From positions 300,001 to 350,000 of the forward strand of contig CAJNDS010001558.1 of assembly GCA_905221605.1 (NCBI GenBank): a stretch of DNA of 50,000 bases, read 5' to 3'. This DNA is from Symbiodinium natans. Lineage: Eukaryota > Sar > Dinophyceae > Suessiales > Symbiodiniaceae. The translations under genes were made by a program, and so were the position numbers. This document shows, in pieces, positions 21,901 to 32,213 of the stretch (position 1 is its first letter; the number at the start of each line of letters is the position of its first letter). The notes under the pieces are model-generated. The model was not told the DNA's origin, ran no database searches, and worked only from the letters and a program-made list of their open reading frames with translations.

Positions 21901-24900
21901 GGGTTTAGGGTTTAGGGTGTAGGGCTAGGGTTTAGGGTTTAGGGTTTAGGGGTTTAGGGTGTAGGGTGTAGGGTAGCCTCTATAAGCGCTGAGCTCCCTC
22001 GGAGCCAGGCGTGAACTGCTGCGAGGGGCAGAGCCCAGACTTCCGCTGCGGCGAGTGCGGGCACCAAGTGTGGTGAGCAGGGCAGGGTTTCGGGTTTTAG
22101 GGATGTTGAGGGTTTAGGGTTTAGGGTTTAGGGTTTAGGGTTTAGGGTTTAGGGATGGTAATGGGTTACCGTGGTTTAGGGTTTAGGGTTTAGGCCTTTA
22201 CTTCAGACGTAGACATTGCAGTTTTTCGGGTTCAGGGCATGGTGCGGCCCCTTAAGCTTTGGTGTTTAGGGTTTAGGGTCTAGGGTTTAGGATTTAGGGT
22301 TTAGGGTTTAGGGTTCAGGGTTTTAGGGTTTAGGTTTTGTGTGGTCCCCCCCCCCCAAATTGAAATGCAAGATTGACAGGGCTTGGGGATGTCGTGAGGG
22401 TAGCCGCCATCAAATGCCAATAACGTCTAGGGATGGCGTTCGGTTTAGGGTAGTAGAGCTTCGGGGCATCAGGCATGTGAGTGTTCTGAGAGGATGAACT
22501 TTTCAGAGTTGACTCCAGGGTAGAGCTTGGGCGCACCCTAAGTCCCCATCACCCTCTAATCCGCTAAACCCTAAACCCTCTTAAGATCCTAAACCCTACA
22601 ACCCTAAACCCTAAACCCTAAACCCTCTTAAGACCCTAAACCCTAGAACCCTAATCCCCTTAACCCTCAAGCCCTGTCAGACTCTTAAGGTACAACAACG
22701 CCCACGCACGATCCGGCCTGCGCTTAATGAGCCGGCCTCTCAGTGTAGGGTTTAGGGTTTAGGGTTTAGGGTTTAGGGTTTAGGGTTTAGGGTTTAGGGT
22801 TTAGGGTTTAGGGTTTAGGGTTTAGGGTTTGTAGGGTTCCGGGCTTTGGGGGGTCTAAGGGGTTTAACACTTGGGGTCTAGCGCTTTGGGACCTATAAAT
22901 ACTTTCGGGCTTTGAGCACTCTGCATGGAATTCGGCGGGGGGTGTTTGAACTAGGGAAACTAGCTAGAGATGACCCTTTTCGGAGAAGTCTAAACCCCGA
23001 ACCCCGAACCCCAAACCCCAAACCCTAAACCCTAAACCCCAAACCCCAAACCCCAAACCCCAAACCCTACATCCTAAGCCCTAAACCCTAAACCCTAAAC
23101 CCTCTGCCGTGGCTTCCCATGAACCTTCGGAGCTGGCCATCCGCCCTAACACCGTAAACCATCCGAGCAAACTCAGGCGACGATCAGCGGCCCTTCTTCC
23201 GCCTTGCGGTGCAACAAGCCGAGGCGGCCTACAACATCAGGCGCCGAGGTTTGGGGCTTATAGGGTTTAGGGATTTGGGATTTGGGATTTTAGGGTTCAG
23301 GGATTTTAGGGTTCAGGGTGTTTAGGGTTCAGGGGTTTTTTGGCGCCTTTGCCAGAGTTTAGGGTTTAGCTGGGTCTTTAGGAGGGTTTAGGGTCTTCAG
23401 GGTTTTGGGCTTTGGGTTTGAGATCTGGTTTCGGAGCTGCGGCATCTAGAGGGTTTAGGGTTTAGGGTTTAGGGTTTAGGGTTTAGGGTTTAGGGTTTAG
23501 GGTTTTTCGCATCTACAGGGCCGGGTTTGGGGTTCAGGGGCTGAGGCTTGCAGAGGCTTTGGGGTTCCTTTATTGAGGCCTGTTCCTTATTGAAGGGTAT
23601 GTTGTGTGTTCTTCTTCAGCTGTGTATCGTTCTCCACGACTCATCTTGGTATGAAAGGTTCTCAGTGTCGTTTCATCTTGTTTGCATCTTTCGGGTTTTT
23701 GTTAGGGTTTTGGGTTTAGGGTTTAGGGCTTAGGGTTTAGGGTTTAGGGTTTAGGGTTTAGGGTTTAGGGTTTAGGGTGTAGGGCTTGAAAAAATAGTGG
23801 CGTGCTGGAGCTAGGGTGAGGAAAGCTCCGGACACTTCAGCCCTCAGCCGCTTTTTGGGTGTCTACGCTGCAGCGATGACGGGGCTGTAAACCCTAAACC
23901 CTAAACCCTAAACCCTAAACCCTAAACCCTAAACCTGAATCCCGGGCATCCCTCTGCCCGCTGTGCCCTAAAGACCCTAACTCAGTAGCTGAGTGAGCAC
24001 ACTTTGTACACTTTTTGGGATGCTAAGAATCCCCCATAGAACTGAAAGTGTACATTTTTTTGGGGGGGGCTCATGAACTCGGCAACTAAGCCAAGAACCT
24101 CAAAGACAAACAAACGAGAACAAAGAAAAAGTCTAGTTGCCATAACTACTCAAAGAAACACCAAGGCGGAGCCCAACAAACCCTAACAACCTCAGAAAGA
24201 AGTCAAAGAGAAAACGCTAGTGGCCGCAATGACTATAGGGGTCGAAGAATTACAAAGAGTATTCCCTTATGGTCCCTCTATAATTGTACTATAAGAACCC
24301 CCCCCCAAAAAAAAAAAAAAACAACAACAACAAAACTATTCTAACCATTAATTCCCCTATAGCCCTAAACCCTAAACGCTAACCCTAAACCCTAACCCTA
24401 GTAGCCCTAAACCCTAACAACTAACCCTAAACCCTAACCCGCCAAAAAACAAACCGCCAGGGCAGAGCACCCGATGTTCTTCCACTGGGTGCAGGATCCG
24501 GCCGCGCACCCAGGAGCGTACCGGAAGTGCTACAAAGGGGTTTAGGGTTTGAGGTTTAGGGTTTAGGGTTTCGGGTTTAGGGTTTAGGGCCAGGGTCCTT
24601 CAGAAAAGGACTCTAGGGCTTCGAGTTTGGGGGGTTTAGGGCGGAGGGTTCTTGGGTTTAGGGTTTCGGGGGTTTTTGGGTTTAGGGTTTAGGGTTTGTT
24701 TAGGGGTTTAGGGTGGGTTGACGGTTCCTACAATGCGTGGGGAGGTTCTTAGCATGAACTGCGGAGGCCTTAGTTGAAGGAGGTTTGGCTCCTCAGGGCA
24801 GCCTCATTGGGCTTGGTTCGAGGCATTCAACCAAGCCGGTCGCTGACCTAAACCCTAAACCTTAAACCCTAAACCCTAAACCCTAAACCCTAAACCCTAA

Positions 24901-26340
24901 ACCCTGAAAAAAAACCCTAAACCCTAAACACTAAACCCTAAACCGTAACCCCTTATAATCCCTAGTCCCTAAACCCCTAAAACCCTAAAACCCTAAAACC
25001 CTAAAACCCTAAAACCCTAAAGCCCTAAAGCCCTAAAACACTAAACCCTAAACCCTAAACCCAGCTGCAGGTTGCGCTGATGTCCTCCTGGACTGAAGCT
25101 GCCACGAGGCTTCCGGCCTTGGGTTTAGGGTTTAGGGTTTAGGGTTTAGGGTTTAGGGTTTAGGGTTTAGGGTTTAGGGTTTAGGGTTTAGGGTTTAGGG
25201 TTTAGGGTTTAGCAGGGTTTAGTGCTTCTCAGAAATAGGGGAATGTCAAAGAGATATAAAGTGCAGACTTCCCGACTTCCCGACTAAGAACTACTACAGT
25301 ACGATGTGAACCTGAAACATTACGGCGAGACAGACTAAAGGTCTCGATCTCTGAGGTTCAGGCCTAGAAGTCTTTCTAGAGAACTTGTCCCCCCCCCCCA
25401 CCCCCCCGAAGAAAAACCTGCCAGTATGTCACGCGTACGAGCACCCGATCTTGTTTTGTGGGGGTGATTATAGGGTTATATTACTCTCTTCCAACCCTGA
25501 TATTACTCGGGGCGCAGCTCGTGAGACGTCGCAGCCTTGCGGCGTTTTGTCTCATCCATGGCATCAGGGAACTTTTTCGGCTCGCAAAGTTCTGCGCACG
25601 TGGCGCTGGAGATTCGCTTCCCGATTCAGGGTTTAGGGTTTGGAGTTTAGGGTTTAATAGGGTTTAGGGTTTAGGGTTTAGGGTTTAGGTTTTAGGGTTT
25701 AGGGTTTAGGGTTTAGGGTTTAGGGCCACTTCCACAAGTCGGGGACTCATAGATGAGCCTTCAGGTGTGCCCAATGCTGGGAGCTCTATGGGCCTCAGGA
25801 GGGTAGCCCCTAATTCTTCGTCTATGGTGGTATAATGGTGAATATTCCCTTGTTTAAATTTAGGGTTTAGGGTTTAGGGTTTAGGGTTTTGGGTTTAGGG
25901 TTTAGGGTTTAGGGTTTAGGGTTTAGGGTTTAGGGTTTAGAAGTAGACCAAGAATAGCACCCCCAGAAAAACCTGGTCCTAATTATTAAGGCTCCATGTT
26001 GCTTTCTTCTGCATTGCAGACTCCGTGTCCAGGTTCGTGTTGATGAGCAGCTTCGTATTCTTCGTCTTAAACTTCTTCTGCGTGTCCTGCGCCGTGGTGG
26101 TCTTCTCAAAGATGGGTCGGGCGCTTATTTCGAGCTTGGTGGGGGGGGGGGGGGGCCCAGGGGTGATGCTGAAGCCCTAAGGCCTACACCCCAAACCGCC
26201 CTAAACCCTACCAAAAGCCCTAACCCTAACCCTTCAAGCCTAGAGAAATTGGATGAACCTTCGGTCGAACGATCTGGGGTTTTGGCTTGGTCTTTGAGCG
26301 CCCTGCTGGAAAGGCAGAGGCTTTCCGCTTTACAGACACG
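18927..26340 (+). CDS. Gene B: ten chained short exons, unknown protein with a Cys-rich exon and a membrane helix
   Basis: Exons: 18927-19018, 20536-20577, 21684-21746, 22005-22072, 22690-22742, 23177-23248, 24466-24539, 25065-25122, 26020-26138 and 26299-26340. Every junction keeps phase; only the second exon needs a GC donor. Readable parts: GRIYFAEGTGLDLKKAMSQG, DQMASYDYWAIGRILTGMW, NCCEGQSPDFRCGECGHQVW (possible zinc-binding cysteines), DQRPFFRLAVQQAEAAYNI, HPMFFHWVQDPAAHPGAY. Exon nine has a classic pyrimidine tract acceptor (TTTCTTCTGCATTGCAG) and encodes FVLMSSFVFFVLNFFCVSCA, a membrane helix. I do not recognise the family; a resemblance of exons eight and nine to a multi-pass transporter is too weak to name. 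Six of nine introns start with TTTAGGG repeats and end with CCCTAAA repeats. Start and stop codons were not found, so both ends are open. Confidence 0.5.
19525..19588 (+). repeat. TTTAGGG array
   Basis: About nine heptamers directly abutting the inverted-repeat element that starts at 19589. Confidence 0.95.
19589..19685. mobile_element. GGAGGTTCATGG-family element, copy 3 (shortened)
   Basis: The ends GGTTCATGGCAC and GTGCCATGAGCC are inverted. The body is about 97 bp and more diverged. Its left end has merged with the TTTAGGG array. Confidence 0.7.
20042..20512 (-). repeat. Long degenerate CCCTAAA tract within a gene B intron
   Basis: About 470 bp of CCCTAAA, CCCCTAAA, CCTAAAA and related units, with the cleanest part at 20365-20485. 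It lies just upstream of the second gene B exon. Confidence 0.92.
20801..20880 (+). repeat. TTTAGGG array
   Basis: About 11 near-perfect heptamers inside a gene B intron. Confidence 0.95.
21030..21535. other. C-run and G-run region inside a gene B intron
   Basis: Four loosely repeated units of about 110 bp carry TGTGGTTCATGG or similar next to C-runs (21040-21130) and degenerate GGGTTTAGG phrases; a run of about 17 G lies near 21487-21507. No gene is visible. Confidence 0.5.
21546..21665 (-). repeat. CCCCAAA-variant array at an intron 3' end
   Basis: About 12 CCCCAAA heptamers then CCCTAAA units, ending 18 bp before the GGTGCAG acceptor of the exon at 21684. Confidence 0.95.
21785..21970 (+). 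repeat. TTTAGGGG octamer array
   Basis: About 14 TTTAGGGG octamers with flanking heptamers. Here it fills most of the short intron before the 22005 exon, so that intron lacks the CCCTAAA 3' end. Confidence 0.95.
22561..22672 (-). repeat. CCCTAAA array with CTTAAGA interruptions
   Basis: It precedes the gene B exon at 22690. Confidence 0.9.
22746..22830 (+). repeat. TTTAGGG array at an intron 5' end
   Basis: Twelve heptamers start immediately after the donor GTGTAGGG of the exon ending at 22742. Confidence 0.95.
22990..23102 (-). repeat. CCCCAAA/CCCTAAA array
   Basis: It precedes the gene B exon at 23177 with a 75-bp gap. Confidence 0.93.
24259..24363. repeat. Dispersed AT-rich element, copy 2 (AGTATTCCCTTATG family)
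   Basis: It repeats AGTATTCCCTTATG, TACTATAA, a C-run plus A-run, and CTATTCTAACCATTAA with CCCCTATA as in the copy at 4251-4378. It lies inside a gene B intron. Confidence 0.6.
24846..25062 (-). repeat. CCCTAAA and CCCTAAAA arrays
   Basis: Heptamers (24846-24906) then octamers (24970-25045) end three bases before the CAG acceptor of the gene B exon at 25065. Confidence 0.94.
25122..25214 (+). repeat. TTTAGGG array at an intron 5' end
   Basis: Thirteen heptamers begin at the donor GG|gtttag of the exon ending at 25122. Confidence 0.95.
25627..25942 (+). repeat. Two TTTAGGG arrays
   Basis: Arrays at 25627-25722 and 25858-25942 lie within the gene B intron before the membrane-helix exon. The 135-bp island between them shows no supported exon. 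Confidence 0.93.
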
Positions 26341-26342
26341 GT

Positions 26343-26433
26343 AGGGTTTAGGGTTTAGGGTTTAGGGTTTAGGGTTTAGGGTTTAGGGTTTAGGGTCTAG
26401 GGTTTAGGGTTTAGGGTTTAGGGTTTAGGGTTA
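26343..26433 (+). repeat. TTTAGGG array after the last gene B exon found
   Basis: Thirteen units follow the donor ACG|gtaggg. Gene B must continue or end beyond here; I found no further exon that fits. Confidence 0.94.
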
Positions 26434-26439
26434 GCATGG

Positions 26440-27700
26440 GAACACAGAAGGGCAATTCGATTCAGGAGCAACAGGCAAAGCCAATGTCAAGCCCCAACTT
26501 CCCCGAAGCCCCCCCTAAAGTCCTAAAGTCTACAGTCTACAAGCCCTTTATATATGTCCTAATCTAAGAAATACCAAACATATCCCAGAAGGGCATACCC
26601 CTTAAAAGAAATTCCGGGGTATGGCAAGCACCTTCCTTATGTTCTCCGTTGATGGGTTCAGGGGCATGCGCTTGGGGTGTGTTGAGTTCTTCTTAAACCT
26701 AAGCTAGGATGCCCTTTAGTGCCCTTATTCCCTTGTTGGGGGGTTCAGGTTCCCTTATAAACCCCTTTAAGCAAAAAAGGGCACCCTTTTTAAGCCTAGG
26801 TTACTGGGCAGCCTAGCAAGTGTTCGCCTAGCAAGTGTTCGCCAAGTACGAAGACTCAGCAGCCCCCTTGTGAGAGTCTGTTGGGTTGAGAGGGCATCCC
26901 AGGATGGGCTATGAGGGTTTAGGGTTTAGGGTTTAGGGTTAGGGTTTAGGGTTTAGGGAGGCCTTATAATCCCCAAAATCAACCCTATAACAGGGCCTTT
27001 TTTGAGGGGTTACAGGGTCTAATAGCCCGTCCTGGTCTTGCCTTCAAACGAGGTGGCTGCTGAGTCGGAGAATGAGGATTCCCTGGCATGAGGAAAAAGG
27101 CATCAAGTTCGGGTTCAGCGTTTAGGGTTTAGGATTTAGGGTTGGGGGTATAGGGTTCAGGATTGAGCGTTTAGGGTTTAGGGGGTTTAGGGTTGAGGGT
27201 ATAGGGTTTACGGTTTAGGGTTTGGAGTTTAGAGGGTTTAGGGTTAACTACTGATTGCCATGTGATTTTTCACGCTGCGCTCGGCCTGAGCTTCTGCGAC
27301 GAGGCAACCCTAACCCCTAAACCCTAAACCCTAAAGGGGGGTGGGGTTGGGGAGGGGGGGTGGGCGGGGGGGGGGGGGGGGGGTGGGGGGGGGGGGGGGG
27401 GGGGGGGGGGGGCGGCCCGAAACCTCGGCGGATACTATAGCAAAACTCTACTATTGCTTTAGCAAATTGTACGACCGGACCAGAAAAAGTTCACCCCAAA
27501 AGAATAGCCAGAAGCATGTGCGTCTGCTTGCTGAAGTTATATTGAATGCTCCTGTCAAGAACAATGCTTGGAGCCTGCGGGCCTTCTGCGACGCTTCGTG
27601 TTGAGCATCTGCCATTCAGAGCGTCTTTCGCATCGAAGGGGACAGCAGGAGTCACTGAGGGATTCTTGAGTTTTGCTGTCGCTCTTTGGCTCAAGCCCAG
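26440..27700. other. Region between gene B and gene C
   Basis: It contains one AAAAAAGGGCACCC repeat (26774-26815), short heptamer arrays (26915-26965, 27118-27245), a G-run of about 70 bp (27341-27412) and a 280-bp unique island (27415-27700) with open frames on both strands but no clear splice structure. Confidence 0.4.
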
Positions 27701-27802
27701 CTGCACCCTAAACCCTAACCCTAAACCCTAAACCCTAAACCCTAAACCCTGAACCCTAAACCCTAAACCCAAAACCCTAGTGTGACAGTGTGATTCCCTC
27801 AC

Positions 27803-28696
27803 CTCAGTCACCCGGACCTTCGGATGGCCGCCACGGCGATAGGCCGCAATGCGGACAAGGACCGGCAGGGCTTGGGTCTTGATGGCTCTTGCTAGGGACA
27901 TTAGGTTTAGGGTTTAGGGTTTTAGGGTTTTAGGGTTTTAGGGTTTTAGGGTTTTAGGGTTTTAGGGTTTTAGGGTTTTAGGGTTTTAGGGTTTTAGGGC
28001 TTTAGGGTTTTAGGGCTTCAGGGTTTCAGGGTTTTAGGGTTTTAGGGTTTTAGGGTTTTAGGGTTTTAGGGTTTTAGGGTTTTAGGGTTTTAGGGTTTCA
28101 GGGTTTTAGGGTTTTAGGGTGCCAGCAGTTAAATCTCTAAGAACTCTAAAAAGCGAAGTTTTGAACTCTCAGAAGGCTGGGAGGGTACTGGAGGCACAGC
28201 GACTCATGGTGGCCGTGTGAAGCTTGGGGTTCAATGGAGCCAAAGCTGCTCAGAAGAGCTTCACTACTAGTTGCTGAAGAACCCGAAAGAAAAAATGTAC
28301 TCTTCCTTAAAAAGAGCTTCACTACCATTTGCTTAAGGACCCAGAAGGAAAAAAAGAATGCATTCTTCCTTAAAATGGCAATAAGTAGGGATTGTTTTTT
28401 TTTGGCGGGGGGGTCTTAACAACTAGTAGTTCACAAAGGCTACAAGTCTGTGGAGTTCTTTTCGCGCGTAATATCGGAGCACCTCTTTCACATATTCCCT
28501 CAGGGTTTTGAGCCAGTCTCATGCAAGCTCCTTGGAACGAGTGAGGCTCCATCTTGCCTTCTTTCGATGATCGCCTTAGGAAGTATATGAAAGCATAAGC
28601 CATTCAGAATGCTGAGGGGCTGCTAGGGATTCTTGGGGGGTTGGGAGGGTTTCGGTTAAGGGTTAAGGGTTTTCATTTCATAAGGGTTCACGCGGG

Positions 28697-28770
<74 letters not shown>

Positions 28771-31700
28771 GGGGGTACAGTCCCTCATTGACGAGGATAC
28801 GGAGATTGGACCTGAGTCGTTTGGCCGCAACGAGCCAAGGCAAGACATGACGTCAGGTGCGGCCCTGAACCCTGGAAAACTAATGGCCCTGCAATGCCTC
28901 AAGCCTATCCCTAAGTAGGGTTTAGGGTTTAGGGTTTAGGGTTTAGGGTTTAGGGTTTAGGGTTTAGGGTTTAGGGTTTAGGGTTTAGGGTTTAGGGTTT
29001 AGGGTTTAGGGTTTAGGGTTATAATTACCCTACCAGCCCCTGTGGCAACGTTCTTCGATACCAGGCTTCAGGGTCAATCAGGGGGCCGTCATAACACACG
29101 CTGCCCGGAGGGTTAGGGCAGGGGTGAGTTTTTACGCCTGAACCAGGGTTCAGGGTTCAGGTTTAGGGTTTAGGGTTCAGGGTGCAGGATTTAGGGCTAC
29201 TGTTATTCGCTGAAGTAACCCCCCTCCCCCCGGAAAAAATATAGTAAATGGGCGAAACATATTCTTACTTGTAAGGGCAGACCGGGATGTTTATCTATTC
29301 TTTTGGGGGTTCTTAAGCAAATAGTAGGCTATGGTTGTGGTTATCGATAGGCAGACCAACAACCAGTTCCTTTTTTGAAGCGGTTGCAAGAACAGTTATA
29401 GGCAAGTTGCAAAGGGAACGCTTTGGGCACGAGATGTGAAGCTTTGTCAGGGGGTCAAGTTGTCTAGCACCCAGAGATTGCGCCATCATTGTGACCCTGT
29501 TTACTTAGCTGGCTTCCCGGCGTTTATACTCCGTTTCAAACGGAAAGGGATACAAACCCCTAAACCTTAACCCCTATTCGCCACCGACTGTTTAAATCCG
29601 GTTAGGCCAGCAGATGGGCTGAAAGCATCGCCGGACATGCTGCCAGAAGTGTCCCGATGGCGACGCTCAGTCTTGAGATGGACAATGGACAGTGGCGACA
29701 CACCATCCGCAACGCAATTCTTGCAAAATGTATTGGGGTCCCTCAACCCTACACCCTAAACCCTGCACGCTGAACCCTAAACTCTAAACCGAGGCTTGGT
29801 AAGGTGTAGGAACCCTGAACCCTAAACCCTGAAGCCCTTTTTCTTGACCCCTAACGCCTCAGCCGTGCAACCTAGGCAGAGGCCTGGAAAAGGGGGCGGG
29901 TTGGAGGTAAACGGTAGGGGGTAGGGGGGAGGGGTGGGACTCGGGGTCTTAGGGTAAGGGCTGGAGGGTGAGGCTTGTTGTGGTGGGGCAGGGGGTAGGC
30001 AGAGGCCAGGGGCAGGGTAGAAGGTGGCAGGGGTAGGGGGTAACGTAGAGTGTTCGGAGGAGGCACAAACGGAGGTAGGGGATAGAACGGTGGGCGGGGG
30101 TTCGGTGGGGGCGAGAGGGGTGAGGGGTAGGGGTAGGAGTAGGGGTCTTGGGGTATGGGATTGGGGCTTGTTGTGGTGGGGCAAGGGCACCAAAAAGGGC
30201 ACCCTTTTATTCTTAGGCCACTCTTGGGTCTATATTGTGTAGCATATTCCCATATAATGACATGACACCGCGATATGCAAATCCCCTCAGACGCACGAAG
30301 CGAACGCATCCAACAGCCCCAAATGCAGGAAATACACGTGTGCGCCGCGTCTTCGCAACACCCAGCGACACAAGCCTCAGAAAGGCTCACGGGGCCTAGG
30401 CGGGAGAAAGACTTCGGGTACGGAAGGTGCACGAGACCTAGGCGAGAGAGTCTGGCGAGAGCGCGATTGGGGCACCCTCTTTGAGGCCAAAAGCACATGA
30501 AAAATGCGTTTCGCGAACTTGGCCCAAAAACCATGCGAGGAGGCCTGCCGCTCTCGGGCGCTGCACACGATCACGGCAATCTGAACTCTCTCTTGCCCTG
30601 GACAATGGAACCCCATGCAGTTGGCACACTGTTCGGGAAACAAATAAACACATAAAAAGCGAATAGTGTGCCATATATATATATATATACACATACAGAT
30701 TGCAGCATCCAAGAGATCAGTAGCAACGAATTTTCATCTAGTCAAGAAACAAGACTTGTAATAGCGATAGCCATTGACACCCTACCCGCAGTTCAGAACC
30801 CTGCAGATGAGGACTGGTGGCACTTGGGATGAGCCTCTGCCTCTTTCACCTCATTGCCACCTATCCGCTTCCAGGTTGGCGGAATTCGGGCTTGGGTTTA
30901 GGGATTAGGGATTAGGGATTAGAGTTTAGGGTTAAGGGCTTAGGGGGTGTAGGGTTTAGGGCAATTAGGGGGAAGTCGGGTAGCTATAGTTGTAGCTGGG
31001 TAAATCTTGGAGGGCGTGCTGCTATCCCTATTTGTAGCTACCCCCTGAGCCTTCAAGCAGGGCATTTAGGGTTTAGGGGTTAGGGATTAGGGTTTAGGGT
31101 TTAGGGTTTAGGTTTAGGGTTTAGGGGTACTGCGTGGTGTTTCTCTTAACAGCATCTCTGCACACTTCCTCGATCGAGTCTGGGTTTGCCAGTGGAAGCC
31201 CGAAGCATTACCGCAATATGTAGGTCCTCAAACCCTAAACCCTAAACCCCAAACCCCAAACCCTAAACCAAAACCCCAAACCCTAAACCCTAAACCAGTA
31301 CACTCCTTTCAAGGGCCCGCATGTTGCATCAACCCACCTCACCGCCCTCAGTATACGTCCGGTTCGGCCAAAACAGAAAGTAGGTAGGGGTTAGGGTTTA
31401 GGGTGCAGGGTTTATAGTCTACAGGGCTTAAGATTCATTATTAGCTTCCACTCTCTCCCCGTAGCCCTAGATTTGCTTCATGATTCAGGTCTTGATCATA
31501 GGGGGTCTAGGCGTAGAGATCATATGGGGTTGACGAACTCTTGCAGACCACCTCGTCTTCACCGTCCCCGTCAATCGGCCGCAGCTCAGCGATGGATTAC
31601 CAAGATTATTGTTTTTCCTCTCTATCTCGCTTTCTCCTTTTCTTTCCCTCCCTCCCCTCTCTCCCTCTCTCCTCTCTCCCTCCCTCCCTCTCTTGGCCCG

Positions 31701-31878
31701 TTCAAAGGTCCTCGGTCGCGTGAGTTGGGTTCAGGGTTTCGGTTTTGGGTTTAGGGTTTAGGGTTTTACCCTGAAGGCACAAACGGGTGTACAATGCACT
31801 CGACGCGGCAGCACGAGGTACCATCACATGCGTCTCACGGTGTTCTTCGGCTTTGGCATCCCCTTCCTCATGCAAGGA
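27803..31878 (-). CDS. Gene C: four candidate exons of an unknown protein
   Basis: Exons from 5' to 3' on the minus strand: 31770-31878 (SLHEEGDAKAEEHRETH..., donor CAGG|gtaaaa), 31296-31346 (AVRWVDATCGPLKGVYW), 29034-29100 (VCYDGPLIDPEAWYRRTLPQ, donor CTG|gtaggg) and 27803-27891 (KTQALPVLVRIAAYRRGG, donor GAG|gtgagg). The second and third exons join in phase; the first-to-second and third-to-fourth junctions do not with GT donors, so exons are missing or these belong to separate genes. A further possible terminal exon is 31507-31584 (LRPIDGDGEDEVVCKSS, then TAG). No family recognised. Acceptor sides of the last three exons carry CCCTAAA in sense. Confidence 0.35.
27905..28120 (+). repeat. 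TTTTAGGG octamer array
   Basis: About 26 copies of an eight-base unit (GGGTTTTA), with a few GGGCTTTA or GGGTTTCA units. It is uniform in unit length, unlike neighbouring heptamer arrays. Confidence 0.95.
28255..28430. repeat. 58-bp tandem duplication next to a TTCTTAAG-type repeat
   Basis: AGAGCTTCACTA...CTTCCTTAAAA occurs at 28255 and again at 28313 with about 75-80 percent identity. It runs into TTTTTTTTTGGCGGGGGGGTCTTAA, related to GGGGGTTCTTAAGCAA at 29302-29320 and 35090-35106. Confidence 0.65.
28694..28775 (+). repeat. Long poly-G tract
   Basis: About 80 bases, almost all G, with three A interruptions. It has strong potential to form G-quadruplexes. Poly-Gly and poly-Pro open frames across it are artefacts, and the length may be unreliable in the assembly. 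Confidence 0.95.
28916..29022 (+). repeat. TTTAGGG array
   Basis: Fifteen heptamers, just to the left of the gene C exon at 29034; in the sense of that exon this puts CCCTAAA at the intron 5' side, an exception to the usual order. Confidence 0.95.
29200..31230. other. Long gene C intron or intergenic region
   Basis: A purine-rich low-complexity stretch (29880-30180) gives a 220-codon minus-strand frame rich in Pro that I regard as non-coding. An AAAAAGGGCACCC repeat lies at 30193-30235 and a short TA microsatellite at 30673-30690. The island 30806-30874 (acceptor CCCTGCAG, donor CCAG|gttggc) could be an exon on either strand. Degenerate heptamers are at 30890-30960 and 31065-31130. Confidence 0.4.
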
Positions 31879-31966
31879 CTCAAGCCTTCAAAATCAGAGA
31901 TGCCCTAAACCCTAAACCCTAAACGCTAAATCCTAAACCCTAAACCCTAAACCCTAAACCCCAAGA

Positions 31967-32182
31967 GTGGCATGGACCTTTAGGTATAATGTGAGGTTTT
32001 GTCCTCTTTCCCTATTAAAAGACATTAAATGCCCTTTGCTTGTAGCATCGGGTTTTGCTGAGCAAACTCATTCATCCTTGGAACCACGTGAAAGGGGGCC
32101 TTTCGCTCTTTTAAGAGAGAGAGAGAGAGAGAGAAAAAAAAAAACACACACACACACACACAAAAAGAGAAAGAGAAAGAGA

Positions 32183-32213
<31 letters not shown>

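Noticed and set aside
23548-23733. A 61-codon plus-strand gene
   Set aside because: It ends in array sequence, lacks splice sites that fit gene B, and shows no motif.
27676-27690. A relic of the dinoflagellate spliced leader (TTTGGCTCAAG)
   Set aside because: Only about 11 bases match the end of the known leader and no transcript-like sequence follows, so chance is plausible.
29872-30534. A 220-codon minus-strand gene
   Set aside because: Most of it is a Pro-rich reading of a purine-rich low-complexity stretch, overlapping frames exist on the other strand, and there is no motif.
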